Below the pieces are notes generated by a model, which saw only the letters and a program-made list of their open reading frames with translations, was not told where the DNA came from and ran no database searches. From NCBI RefSeq assembly GCF_019703515.2, contig NC_059356.1, positions 24,915,197 through 24,979,196 on the forward strand: a stretch of DNA of 64,000 bases, given 5' to 3'. This document shows positions 35,664-47,638 of the stretch, in pieces (positions within the stretch are counted from its first letter, which is position 1; each line of letters starts with the position of its first letter). Source of the DNA: Myxocyprinus asiaticus. Taxonomy: Eukaryota > Chordata > Actinopteri > Cypriniformes > Catostomidae. The position numbers and the translations under genes were made by a program.

Positions 35664-35985
35664 AGAATAATAATAATCCTTAGAAGAACAATAGGGCCTC
35701 TGCACTTTCAGTGCTTGGGCCCTAATAAAAATAATAATAATCCTTAGAAGAACAATAGGGCCTCTGCACTTTCAGTGCTTGGGCCCTAATAAAAATAATA
35801 ATAATCCTTAGAAGAACAATAGGGCCTCTGCACTTTCAGTGCTTGGGCCCTAATAAAAATAATAATAATCCTTAGAAGAACAATAGGGCCTCCGCACTTT
35901 CAGTGCTTGGGCCCTAATAATAATAATAAATGCCTAGAAGAACAATAGAGTCCTCGCACCATCGGTGCTCGGGCCCTAATTACAG
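35664..35985. repeat. 64-bp tandem repeat, five units
   Basis: The motif CCTTAGAAGAACAATAGGG recurs at 35678, 35742, 35806 and 35870, exactly 64 bases apart, with a diverged fifth unit near 35933. Each unit contains a hairpin GGGCC...CACT-TTC-AGTG...GGGCCC and an AAT-rich linker. Confidence 0.95.
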
Positions 35986-36452
35986 TGTTTACTTATTTTG
36001 GTACCTCTTTTCGCAATCAACTGGGGGCAGCCCAAATTCGGATCAGTGGCATCACAGTTATCCTGGGTGAGCAGAGCTGCCTGGTACACCTCAGGATCGT
36101 TGGCACAGAACTGTATGGAGATCCCAAAACAAAACGAGTCTGACCCTCATTAAAGACATGTGCTTGTTTACTGATGCCTTAGTTCAAAGCAGACATTGAT
36201 GACTCGAGCAGTGTATGACCCACCTGTGTGATGAGGGGTCGGTCTTCTTGGCTTACTTCGTTATACAGGTTCTCACGGCGGTAGTTTGCATCTCGGACAA
36301 ACACCTGTGCGTGCAGCATGGGCGTCTAGCAAAGCTCTGCGCCATGTCTGCGGGTCAACAGCCTCGCTCTGGTCCACCATGGGCGCGACCACGTGCCGTG
36401 CGCCCTTCAGAGTCCTTCTCCAAAACTCGAACCCACGAGGTTTCGTCATCAT

Positions 36453-37927
36453 GACAGCAGCTGCCCAAACAGGTAGATTCTACATAAAACCTACCACACA
36501 ATCAAACGCAACAGATAAGTAATACATAACTGCCACGCATTCCCTACGGTTTAGCCTCATACACAGACGTGCTGTCTGAGTAGGCAGCTCTCTAGGTTTT
36601 GAGACGCAGCCTGTATGTCTATGTCAGCATAGCAACCTAGCTTAACTGTACGATTTAATCAACATTATTGTAATAAAATCAAATAAATTAAAGAGCCTTA
36701 GTCAGACGTAACACTATTTTTTTTTTTTTTTTTTTTTTTTTACAATGTTATTCCTAAAAAAAGATTAATACTGAAGAGAAGCAAAATATTCAAGATGTCT
36801 GTCAAAACTTACAATGATATAAGGGCGAGCATAAGTTAACCAGGAGATGTCACTGCTTGTAAGGGCATTAAAAAGGATTAAAATGTTGACAGCATACATA
36901 CAGTAGGGAATTATGATCCAGTCTATTCGGCACATGAAGTGTTGTGTGTGTCTCAGTGAAATACATCAGTGTGGAAACCATTTCCCCGACGATGTATTCC
37001 AGGTATGTAATAAAATATTAGATCACTCTCTTTCTGGAATAGATGGTTAAAGGAATGTCCAGTTTAATAGCGTGAAAAATAAGTGTTATTCGTGGCATCT
37101 GTTAAATTTACTGTCACATATTCTTTGTATGGGGGTCGAATTGGAATAGACTTATTCGTTTGTGTTCAAGAAATGCAAAGGGAATCAGAAGAGCACGATG
37201 GGATGTAGTAGCTTAACGTAAAACAATTTTTTTTTATTTATATTATTATTTTCTAATGACTACTTTTCTACGGTAATTTACAGATTCACGCAAATAATAC
37301 AATTACGCGTGCAACATAATTGACCACTAGATGTCAGTGTACAGCAATATTACATTGATACAGTTGTGTTGTGGTTTTGTGCCTTGTTTGAGGAGTCTGC
37401 ATTTGGCATTTCCACTTAATGCAGTTTTGAGGAGTTATTTAACATGCACAGAATGTTTCAATTAAAGATATGAAACATTTACTTTTATGTTTCTCAAATA
37501 GTAAAAATATATATTTTTAAAAACAATTATTTCAAATATGTTTGAATATAATCAATACGATACATAATAGAAAGTTAATAGAGACTTTAATATGGCAATA
37601 AAAACAAATAAACAAAAGAAGTGCTTATCCAGTGCTTCACGGTACATTAATATAAAAAGCTAATTGAATGAGTCCTTTACTATTTAAACTAAACTGAATA
37701 CATACAGTTTGTAAGTAGCCTATAATACAACAAATACTGAGAAGCACTTTGACACGTGGTGCCTGCATGGCTGTGCATCGGTTCTGTGAGTTCTGTAGAA
37801 TACCTGTGACCAGTGTTCTCTCTACACTTCTCTTTATTAGCGATAGAATACACACACATCCTATTATTGTTTCCTCATGTTTCAGGACCTTTGTGATGAC
37901 AGAGTACACCTGTTACAGAAACTACAG
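36453..37927. other. Intergenic between dus1l and csnk1d, left part
   Basis: Unclassified AT-rich sequence with a T run near 36718-36740. The part next to 36452 would be the old dus1l promoter side. No exon or RNA gene is recognised. Confidence 0.4.
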
Positions 37928-38362
37928 TTAAAGGAAAAGTTTACTGAAAAATAAAACACTCTCTCATCATTTACCCTCATGCAATCCCATATGTGTATGA
38001 CTTTCTCTCTTCTGCTGAACACAAACAGAGATTTTTAGCTAAATTTCTCAGCTCTGTTGGTCTACACAATGCAAGTGAAAGGTGGCCAGAACTTTGAAGC
38101 TCAAAATTAAAATAAAGGCAGCATAAAAGTAATCCATAAGACTCCAGTGGTTAAATCTATATCTTTATAAGCGACATAATATGTGCGGGTGAGAAACAGA
38201 TCAATATTTAATAATTTTTTTGCTGCACTGAATGGACCAACAGGGCTGAAATATTCTTCTAAAAATCTTTGTTTGTTCTGCAGAAGTCCTACAAATTTGG
38301 CATGGTGTGAGGGTGAATAAATGATAAGAGAATTTTCATTTTTGAATTAACTATCCCTTTAA
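37928..38362. mobile_element. TTAAAGG MITE, third copy
   Basis: Starts TTAAAGGAAAAGTTTACT and ends AACTATCCCTTTAA. It shares GCAGCATAAAAGTAATCC and CCAGTGGTTAAATC with 581-1249. Confidence 0.8.
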
Positions 38363-40163
38363 GCTGTAGTAGTTATAGAAGAACTTTCACATAAGTCTCT
38401 TGTATTCCCGTTTATATCTAAAAAGTCTTGTTTATCACAGCACTAATGCAGTGTTTTGGAGAGAGACCTGCTCTTTAATAGATCTGGTAGCACTATTACA
38501 CTATTAGAGTGGGCGTTCACAATCTTGGCGCATTGCTCTCAACGTGACTGAGCACATGCAATGGAAAGCTGAGTGATTCAGTCATGTGACTCTCACCTAT
38601 GAGGCCTCAAGCATTCGCTGGTGCTCTGACCAATCATGGTCGATTGAATACAATATTAGCTTTTGTGGGCAATACCATAGAAAAATTATAGGGTAGCCTA
38701 CTTTAAATCCTGAGAATAGCTATTTTGTAAAAAGAAAGCTTAATTATAGGTTTTTATTTGATATTTTGTAATTAATAAAAAGTATTGGTTTCTCACCCAA
38801 CACATTTGGACAGCAAATGGCATTTTACATTTTACAGCTCTCTTAAAAGGGTAGAAAAAAACTGCTGATATGAAAATATGACAGACACAGATGTTACTAT
38901 AAATATAAACATTTGTTAGGTATGAGTTTTATAACTTCATACTGAAATGTCATTGCTCTTGGTGCTAATTTCACAATGACGCATCAAGTAAAGCTGTCAA
39001 TACAGCTTGTAATCCTGTAATATTTATGTAATATGAAATGTCATTCTATGTCAGACTATGGCTTTGCTCAAGCACAACTACTTAATTCTCTGCATAACTC
39101 TACCAACTGTGCAGTTGTTGTATAGACGTCCTTTGACAATTAAGGTTGGTTTTGCACTTCAGTGCTTTGCTTGCATATTTCAAGCCAAATTTATTGCATT
39201 TGAAGTGGTATTTTATAGCCATTTGTCCCTGTATGCATTAATTCTAAGTTGCTTTGATGAAAAAGGATCTACCAAGTAAATGGACATGTAATGATTATAC
39301 ATATTTTGGTTAGTGTATCAGAATTAGTGTACACTCAAAAATATATATTTTAGCCTATTTTTAAGATTTACACATTTCAATTTCATAACAAAATTCCATC
39401 AAATCGAACTGTTTAATGTTTAACCAAATTAATAAAACGTATATATATATTCTATTTTATTAAAGCTTAAATTTTGTTATGCATTTAAATGTCAATCTTA
39501 AAAATAGGCTAAAATATATTTTTGAGTGTAGTCACTAAAATTTTGTTGTTAATTTATCTTTGTTAATTTAACTTATTAGAGACCTTGCTAAATTATATGT
39601 TTTAAGCTGTTTTATAAAACACATCTTTTGCTATATTTTCTTCAAGGAAAGCAAGATTTTTTCAATGCAAAGATTTTATTTACAGTTATAAGACTCTCTA
39701 TATGCATCTCTAGTCAGCATTTTAAGGTAGGGATGATAATTATGTTTAACAGTCACCAGTTTCGATTTGGATTTAGAGTATTAAAAAACTGGTTTTGCAA
39801 GTTTTTCCCCTGATGCATCATGAACACACCCAGTGAACACCTATGGATAAACTTTATAAATCTAATTCATCCATACTAATTGACAATTTAAAAAAAAAAT
39901 AAATAAATAAATAAATAAAAAGAAAAAACTATTTATACATTTGTTTACATTCCTGTGCAATGTCCATAAAATCAGAAAAACACAATAAAAAAAAAAACGA
40001 GTCACTGTCTAATGAAAACATACTTAATACATTAACAAAGTTATTGTGTATCAAACCGGAGGTTATAAAGTTGTCAAAAGACTAAACAATAGACATCCAA
40101 GCATGGGTTTTGTTGTGTCGACCCGAGATTAGCCAGTGGTCTGCACGCAGTTGCTACGGGAAG
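38363..40163. other. Intergenic sequence upstream of csnk1d
   Basis: Apart from the palindromic MITE at 39330-39530 and an AAAT-rich run near 39890-39920, I see nothing classifiable. GC content rises after about 40110 toward the promoter. Confidence 0.4.
39330..39530. mobile_element. Palindromic MITE
   Basis: TACACTCAAAAATATATATT at the left is mirrored by ATATATTTTTGAGTGTA at the right. The inverted match extends through TTTTAGCCTATTTTTAAG, nearly 40 bases. It could form a long hairpin. No coding sequence. Confidence 0.85.
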
Positions 40164-40171
40164 TGACGTCA
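40164..40171. promoter_or_regulatory. csnk1d: Consensus CRE (TGACGTCA) before csnk1d
   Basis: A perfect 8-bp cAMP-response element lies 449 bases before the csnk1d start codon, in a CpG-rich stretch just upstream of the likely 5' UTR. It could bind CREB/ATF factors. Confidence 0.6.
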
Positions 40172-40239
40172 TTGCGTGCGCTGGATTATTCAACGAATGG
40201 AGCGGCTGTTGTAGCAGCACAAGCGACCAGAGAGAGTAA

Positions 40240-40344
40240 ATGGTAGGTGTAGGGCCAGTACAGCTAGGACGGAGTCGTTCTCAAAATCCGACTTCATCCT
40301 TTTTTAAACAAGTTATTTTCAGGGTAAAACTTACGGGAGCATAA
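40240..40344 (+). other. Possible upstream ORF in the csnk1d leader
   Basis: An ATG at 40240 opens 34 codons before a TAA, all upstream of the csnk1d start. Several shorter ATGs follow. Whether this region is retained in the mRNA is unknown. Confidence 0.3.
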
Positions 40345-40619
40345 AGTTCACACTTTACTCTTTTTAGCGAGCCTAGTATTTTGATGGTCACCGATTCGTA
40401 ATGTTATAAAACGACTGGTGAAAGCGGGTAGCTTACTGTGAAGGGAATTAGCAGGATAGCAAGCTGTATAAGGGGATTCTGGCTGGGAGAGACGGAAGAA
40501 TAGACGGATAACAAAGGACACATTTCCGTTGGCTTCCTGGCTTTTACCGAACAAATATAATTTAAATATCTCCCGTTAAAGCTAGCCTTATTGCTAGCTT
40601 TGTTATTTAGTCATTTATC

Positions 40620-40695
40620 ATGGAATTGAGAGTAGGAAACCGATACAGACTGGGAAGGAAGATTGGCTCTGGATCCTTTGGTGACATTTATTTGG
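40620..40695 (+). CDS. csnk1d: Casein kinase 1 delta, first coding exon
   Basis: ATG at 40620 opens [19 protein letters not shown], followed by FGDIYL and one base of a glycine codon, then a GTAAGT donor at 40696. This is the start of vertebrate CK1-delta: the first kinase beta-strands and the glycine-rich ATP loop [11 protein letters not shown]1-delta is a serine/threonine kinase acting on PER clock proteins, Wnt components and others in nucleus, cytoplasm and centrosome. The next exon (expected to continue GTDIAAGEEVAIK) was not found before the window ends, so intron 1 exceeds 23 kb. CK1-epsilon has a near-identical start, so the paralogue assignment leans on the gps1/dus1l neighbourhood. 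Confidence 0.9.
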
Positions 40696-42598
40696 GTAAG
40701 TAGTCTTTCGTTTTATTTGTGTCTATTGACAGAGTCAGTACCAACTGTCCGTAAGTGAGACGAGTCAGATGAAAAATGCAACACAGCATATTTTGTTTTG
40801 AAACGTCAGATTCCCCACGTCCATCAGTCAGCTGCTATTGAAGGTCCCTTTGAGCAATACTTGGAAGCTGGAAAACCCCCACTTCAACCAACACTGTTAT
40901 GATATTTGGTAAAACAGGCATTAGGCCCAATTTTGTAAGAAAATAACAATATGAAAAATATTAATTAACAAAACTCGGTGGTAACATTGAATCAGTCAGT
41001 CCAACCAAACCAGCCTGGTTCCATGGACTACAATTACAGTTTTGCTTGTTACATATTGTAGATTAACAATTTAATCTGCTCAACTGCTGTTATATCCATT
41101 TGTGTTTAAAACTAACATTGAAGAGATTTGGTAACAAATCAGTTTCTGACATGACCTACCAGTAACAACACAGTTCTGTGTTTTGGTTGATGCTTTCTCA
41201 ACTGCATTTTATTTTATTTGATCCTTTTTTTTTTTTTTTTTTTTGCCATAAGTAGTTAAGGTCATGTATCTGATGATTTAATCTCACATTTGAAATGTGT
41301 AGGCTGCCTTTTAGATGAGTAATGTGAAGTGGATATGTTCAGACATATCCTGTCAAAGACGGTCTGAAGAGGAGTGGAGCCTGCATTGTCTAAAATCTAG
41401 CATTAATGTCAAGATTGAGTTCTCAGTCAACTTGTCCTGGTGATAAGTGATTTTGCCCCTTTTATTGACATTCTGTGTCTTTGTTGTTGACACAAGACAC
41501 ATTCTGTTGTAAAAAGCCTATAGGTTATATTATCTAGCATAACCATAAACTGATCTGACAGGAAGGTTTCCATGAAATTCAGTATACCTGACCTTTGACT
41601 GGTGGCCAGGCACAGAATGAACATGCCTCAGACAAGCTTAAGAGGAAGTGAAATTGTGCCTTGTTAAACCTCTTTATATTGCGTTTCTGTGACCAGATCT
41701 TTGCAAGCACTAGCCCGTGATTATGAGCATGTTGTACGGCAGAGTTGTTCCTACATGTTGACTGTAGTTCAGTACAACCTTTTCAAGAGTACTGTAATGG
41801 CAAGCTCCCTTTGCGTGCAAGTTTCAACTTAACATCCATGGCGTCTTGTGAAAGGCAGCAATGATGTAATATTTGCTTTTGTCATTGCTTTTGAAGGCCT
41901 TAGGCTTTAGATTCTTGTAGGTAGCTGCCTTGAATGTACCTTATGTTACTATAATGAAGATTCTGAATGCTGCCAGTAAGTCCAGGATAAAGCATCAATG
42001 AATCTTTGTGATATTTGGTTCTTTTTGAAGAATCCTGTACAGGCATTTATAGTTTGACCCATTATGCAAAGTTCAATAACTCAATTTGCAATATAGAATA
42101 CATATGGCACAATAGTGCTTTGTGGTTTTATTAGCTTTGTGCTCCTGCTCAACTGTTTACCATGTCTTGTTGGAGTAGTGTGCCATGATCTCATTGCTGG
42201 CCTGAGTTCTGTGTTTATGATACTTTCTCAGCAGTACTTTGGTGGAGAAATGCTCCACACCTCCTTTCTGTACTTTTTTCCAGCAACAGCTTAAAACAAC
42301 CATTAATTCCAAAGCAAAGATCCTAAATCTGAATCGAAAAGCTGCCCAGTATGTTCTTGCAAAAATTACCCAACACTTGGAGGAGTCCGTTGATGTTTGC
42401 AAACAAAGTGGGAAAAAGTTGATCAGCTGGTTTTTGTGTGGCTGTTTACATAGTTTCTGTTTGCTGCAGAAGTGCACTGTTGCAGAAGTGCACGGTCTGG
42501 GCGGCAGTCAAGCCTCAACTCTGCATGCTAGTTTTGGGTTACAGATGTTATCAGTGTTCTGTGAGATTAATTGTCATCAATACAACTCCAGTGTGTGA
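40696..42598 (+). other. csnk1d: csnk1d intron 1, first part
   Basis: No transposon ends or exons were recognised. A T run lies near 41228-41244. The open frames at 42157-42623 on either strand show no family resemblance. Confidence 0.4.
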
Positions 42599-42606
42599 AT
42601 TACAAA

Positions 42607-44565
42607 TAGGGGTGGGAAGGTAAGTGACGATATGATATAATATCGATATATAGGTCACGATACAATATTATTGCAATTATTTTTGGTGTATTGCGATTCA
42701 AAACTACGATATATTGTGATATTTCACTCAATGTTTCTCATTCGTCTTCATCGAACTTAAGAAAACTGTTTCCAAATCACCAAATGCATTGTTAAATTAA
42801 TATAAATGTGCCAGTTTATTTCCTAACATCTATGTACAATGTAAAGCCATAAGCATATAAGACCTTAATGGTGCACTCAGTAATTCTAATCCAATACACT
42901 TTTTGTCAAATTCTGCAAATATCTCCTCACAGTTGAACAAGCAGATAGAGCTGCCAAAGAAGCATTATAGTCAGAACCAGTAAAATGCTCTATTCCATTC
43001 ACGGACCGAAAACCAACATTAAACGTATACATTAAAAATAAATGGCAGTCAGAATGGGATCAATGTTTAACCAACAAATTACGGGAAATAAATCCTGTTG
43101 TTGGGACAAGACACGTATTCCCTTTTAATAATTGTTGAGATCAAGTCAGTTACACTCAATGCTGGATAGGACATGCAAGGCTCACACACCAATTTTTACT
43201 GTCTGGAGAAAATTCACCAAAGTGCCCATCCTGTCAGAGCCCACTATTCATTAAACATGCCTTACTGGACTGTAACGCTTCTAAACACTTAAGGAACCTG
43301 CTGTTGACACTTTTGAAAAGATTTTTAACCATGTCAATTCAAATTTAGTTTTAAGGTTTTTAGAAAAAATGAATCTTAAACACCTTTTTTTGTTTTATTC
43401 TTGAATGACTAAACTGGATCTCACCATGAATATAGCCATAGAAGCTGGCATGGCATTTAAAAAAAAAAAAAAAAAAAAAAACATCTCACAGTCTGCTAGC
43501 TGTCCGTTCTGTGGGTGGGCTGAAAAAAAATCTAGTATTTGTACACAGCCCTGGCTCTGTAAATGGGACAAAAACAAAGTTGATCAGACCGATCCACACA
43601 GCACTACTCCAGCCAATCAACAACAGGGGGTGGTTCTTGCACGTGCACAGGTTGGGGGGTGGGGGCAGAGCGAGAGGGAAATTCATTAGAAGAGCGACGG
43701 CAAATCTGGCTGATGCAAACTTTCTAAACTCCGAGGACAAATGGATGAGAAACAGACCAAGAGAAAAGGTCAGACAAATATAAACTAAAAAAAGAAGGAT
43801 TATGATAAGTCGAGGGCTAGGAGCCACGTCAACATTGGAGAGGCTTTTCAGCGGTGGAGAGAACTCCGAGAGGTAAAAGGCTTGAAGATGGATGCAGATG
43901 TTGCCCTTATTCTGCTCGATAGGTGGGTAAAATAAATTTAGCTGTTTCACAGAAACCATATATTCTGTTGTTGTGATGTTAGATTTAGTAGCAGGAGAAT
44001 GTGAGTGTCTGGAGCTGGTGGGGCGGAGCTTTCAAAGGCGCACTGAAGGTAGGGGTGTGTTTGTTTTGGCAGTTGAGTTTGAATATCAACAGTGTTTCTC
44101 AGGAATCACTGAGTGCACCTTTAATGGCTCCCAATTTCTGTGGCTAGGTCAATGTAGCTAGTCTTTCTAAAAATAAATTATAGTACATTATAATACAATA
44201 GTTTCCCAAACACTTTAAAAACATTACAACACCGTTTCAATACACACAAGTATAATAGATTTCACCTAAATTGTTAGCCTGTTTTATATGATACAAACAT
44301 TTTTGTCAAAATAACTCAATGTTACTACTGTAAACTCGTAATAAATTTGGGAGGGTGATTGTGTAAAACATGATAACTGCACCTCCTAAGGGATTGTTGT
44401 TGAATTCCTATATCGATTTGGAAAAGAGAAAATGTTTTCCCATCACCACAATATTAATGTTGAAAAATTTAAATATATAAATATTTGGCATGCAAATATC
44501 AATACAATATCACAAGGATATCACAATATCACAATATTTTAACATCTATATTTTTCTCACCTCTA
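42607..44565. mobile_element. hAT-like element carrying a LINE insertion
   Basis: Tips TAGGGGTGGGAAGGTAAG and TTTCTCACCTCTA, with a perfect 8-bp duplication ATTACAAA (42599-42606 and 44566-44573). ATCGATATA/CAATATCAC words cluster near the ends. Its middle holds a LINE tail (42934-43482). Confidence 0.9.
42934..43482 (+). mobile_element. 5'-truncated LINE tail with RNase H end, I/Nimb type
   Basis: The first codons read EQADRAAKEAL, the usual end of a LINE RNase H domain. After a stop comes a broken cysteine motif region (CWIGHARLTHQFLLSGE, then CPSCQSPLFIKHALLDC). It ends in 23 A residues. Flanks ATCTCCTCACAGT and ATCTCACAGT suggest a target duplication that has lost a few bases. Confidence 0.75.
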
Positions 44566-45586
44566 ATTACAAAGTGCCTAAATGTTGTTATGCAATAGTT
44601 GTGATTCAGCTGGTGTACTGGAAACAGCCGCATCCATGTACTCGGTAAGGGGCTTATGTAAAAACTCCCAATATCCCCACACCTGGGGAAGGCAGAGCAC
44701 GATGAGCTCCAGCTGGGACTAAAGGGGGCCAGGCTGATCTGATCAACAACACATGCTCTCACCACCAAGCCTCTTAAAGTACAGCACTGGCCTGCCTACG
44801 TGCACTAGATAAGGGGAAATTGTACTCGTGTAGCTCTCATGAAAACACAGGCCATCTGGTTGAATATCTTGTGGCTTGTTAATGTGTAGAACCTTTATAT
44901 TGAGTTAGGGTTAGTCCTAAAACATATTGAGTGTCTTTTGCCAGCTCAGCACATTGGCCCAATGTGACTACAATGTTTCCATCAGCTCCAGTAAATTTTC
45001 ACTGAAATGCTGTTGGGTTTTCAAGCCTAACATCTTTGTAAAACACTTTTTCAAATGGTTTTTGACAAATGTAATTGTTTGTAAAGACAGCATGAATTTG
45101 CTTGACACACTTATTTCCTTAGCTGGCATATTTCCAAAGTTTGAGTGGGGTGTATTGAAGGGCTTGAGCCCTTCTAAATGGGCAATAGGTTTTAGTAATG
45201 TCATAGCCATGAACCATGAAAGTCCCTTTCAAGGCAAGTCAGTTCCCTGGGCGGCCAGGTTGGGAACACTTCTGGGCTGCTATTTTCTATGCATAACAGC
45301 GGCATAAAAGTTCAGCTCCTATATACCTGAATGGGAAAGACTGAAATGTCCAAAATGGTTGATCAAAATTATGATAAAGTAACATTTAAAATTTGCAGTA
45401 AAATCTGACAACAATGGTATCAATTGGAATGAGCTTTATTGCCAAGTATGCTTACACATACAAGGAATTTGTCTTGGTGACAGGAGCTTACAGTACACAA
45501 CAATACAAAAACAGCAACAAGACTTTTAAAAAATAAAATTGAATAAAAAATATTGAAAAGAAAAAAGTATATATAGAATACACAAT

Positions 45587-45590
<4 letters not shown>

Positions 45591-45658
<68 letters not shown>

Positions 45659-45680
45659 TACATACATACATACATACACA
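45591..45680. repeat. (TA)n(CA)n(CATA)n microsatellite
   Basis: About 30 TA units run into CA and CATA repeats inside the LINE tail. The open frame reading YIYIYI is a product of this repeat. Confidence 0.95.
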
Positions 45681-45790
45681 TCTAAATACAAATCGGTTAT
45701 GTACAGTGCAAGGGAATGTAATGGCAGAAGAGGTAGGATGTGTTGGATAATATAAAAAGACTAAGCTGTGTATTGCACATTAATTATTGC

Positions 45791-47507
45791 TCAATGGGGC
45801 AATTTTAACTGTTCATGAGATGGATAGCCTGAGGGGAAAAAACTGTTCCTGTGCCTGACGGTTCTGGTGCTCAGAGCTCTGAAGCGTCGGCCAAAAGGCA
45901 ACAGTTCAAAAAGGTAGTGGGCAGGGTGAGTGGGGTCCAGAGTGATTTTTCCAGCCTTTTTCCTCAATGTGGAAGTGTATAGTTCTTGAAGGGGGGGCAG
46001 GGGGCAACCAGTAATCCTCTCAGCAGTCCGAACTGTCCTTTGTAGTCTTCTGATGTCTGATTTCGTAGCTGAACCAAACCAGACAGTTATTGAAGTGCAG
46101 AGGACAGACTCAATGACCGCTGAGTAGAACTGTATCAGCAGAGCCTGTGGCAGGTTGAACTTCCTCAACTGGCAAAGGAAGTACAACCTCTGCTGGACCT
46201 TTTTCACAATGGAGTCAATGTGGGTCTCCCACTTCAGGTCCTGTGAGATGGTAGTGCCCAGGAACCTGAATGACTCCACTGCTGCCATAGTACTGTTTAG
46301 AATGGTGAGGGGGGATAATGTTGGGGGGTTCCTCCTAAAGTCCACAATCATCTCCACTGTTTTGAGCGTGTTCAGCTCAAGGTTGTTTTGACTGCACCAG
46401 ACAGCCAGCTGTTTAACCTCCCTCCTGTATGCAGACTCATCGTCAAATCAGATGAGGCCAATGACAGTGGTGTCATCTGCAAACTTCAGGAGCTTGACAG
46501 AGGGATCCTTGGTGTAGAGAGAGAAGAGTAGTGGGGAGAGCACACATCCCTGGGGGGCACCAGTGCTGATTGTACAGGTGCTGGAAGTGAGTTTCCCCTG
46601 TCTCACAAGCTGCTGCCTGTCTGTCAGAAAGCTGGTAATCCACTGACAGATACAGAGAGTTGGTGTAATTTAGTCCGGAGAATAGCTGGGATGATGGTGT
46701 TGAAAGCCGAACTGAAGTCCACAAAAAGGATCCTTGCATATGTCCCTGGTCTGTCCAGATGTTGCAGGATATGATGCAATCCCATGTTGACTGCATCATC
46801 CACAGACCTGTTTGCTGTAAGCAAATTGAAGGGGATCTAGAAAGGGTCCAGTGATGTCCTTCAGGTGGGCCAACACCAGTCTCTCAAATGACTTCATGAC
46901 CACAGACGTCAGGGCGACAGGTCTGTAGTCATTAAGGCCTGAGATTTTAGGTTTCTTTGGGATGGGGATGATAGTGGAACGTTTGAAGCAGCATGGGACT
47001 TCACACTGCTCCAGTGATCTATTGAAGATCTGTGTGAAGATGGGGGCCAGCTGGTTAGAATAGGATCTAAGACATGCAGGTGAAAAGCCATTTGGGCCCT
47101 GTGCTTTCCTTATCCTTTGTTTTCGAAAAGACTTGGCTCACATCATCTTCACAGATCTTAAGTGCAGGTTGAGTAGCAGGAGGAGGGAGGAGGGGGGTTG
47201 CAGGAGGTGTTGGTGTTTGTGTGAAGTGAAGGTCAGAGTGGGTGTGGGGTGTGAGATTAGGTCTTTCAAATCTACAGTAGAACACATTCAGGTCGTCAGC
47301 CAGTTGTTGGTCCACCACAGGGTTGGGGGTAGGAGTCCTGTAATTTGTAAGTTGTTTCATGCCACTCCACACTGATGCAGGGTCGTTAGCTGAAAACTTG
47401 TTTTTGATATATGATGTAACAGTATCTGTGAGCTCGTCCAGGTCTGAGGCTGCAGCCTCAAAAACACTCCAATACGTGCAATCGAAGCAGGCTTGTAGTT
47501 CCATCAC
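45791..47507 (-). pseudogene. L2-like reverse transcriptase, broken
   Basis: Frames 47067-47507, 46624-46824, 46473-46799 and 45791-46357 form one reverse transcriptase. ILFVDFSSAFNTI holds the first catalytic aspartate, [11 protein letters not shown] near 46440-46475 (read across the frame break) is the Y/FADD active site, and FRFLGTTISQDLKWETH with the C-terminal PLPPLQELY region completes it. At least three frame changes separate the pieces. Confidence 0.88.
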
Positions 47508-47638
47508 TTTACAGTCCTTACTACAGGCTTAGCAAATTTTAATTTCTGTCTGTAGGTTGGAAGAAGATGAACCAGACAATGATCAGAGAGTCACAGAGCT
47601 GCTCTAGGAACAGAGCGATATGCATAATTTATTGTTTT

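Larger units (their letters stand above)
22087..36452 (-). pseudogene. dus1l: tRNA-dihydrouridine synthase 1-like, decayed
   Basis: DUS1L is an FMN enzyme that reduces uridines in the tRNA D-loop. Recognised exons in gene order: 36452-36224 ([19 protein letters not shown]), 36110-36005 ([20 protein letters not shown]), 30816-30766 (HYGVFLQDEWDLL), 30694-30582 ([19 protein letters not shown]), 29612-29513 ([10 protein letters not shown]), 29402-29265 (GNLHNPTLFEG), 27107-27011 (LQIHQDLREELAKAK), 22220-22087 (GHGLRFKTKA). Lesions: an 11-nt deletion and a TAG replacing a tyrosine codon in the first exon, and a 7-nt deletion in 29402-29265. The exon for the LTVHGRTKEQ-type segment and the zinc-finger exons were not found. 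DLNLGCPQ reads DPNLGCPQ and FANGN reads FANAN. Splice sites are mostly intact, so decay may be recent. A functional duplicate may exist elsewhere (inference). Confidence 0.85.

Noticed and set aside
35664..35985. Regular 64-bp repeats resembling a CRISPR array
   Set aside because: The whole unit repeats, with no unique spacers, and the setting is a fish intron.
42157..42623. Possible csnk1d exon 2 in overlapping ORFs
   Set aside because: None contains the expected AAGEEVAIKLE-type kinase sequence or fitting splice sites.
43486..43959. 157-residue minus-strand ORF
   Set aside because: It lies in a hAT next to a LINE poly-A tail; no motif, low complexity, no splice or start support.
45420..45671. 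ORF reading YIYIYI
   Set aside because: Product of the TA microsatellite.
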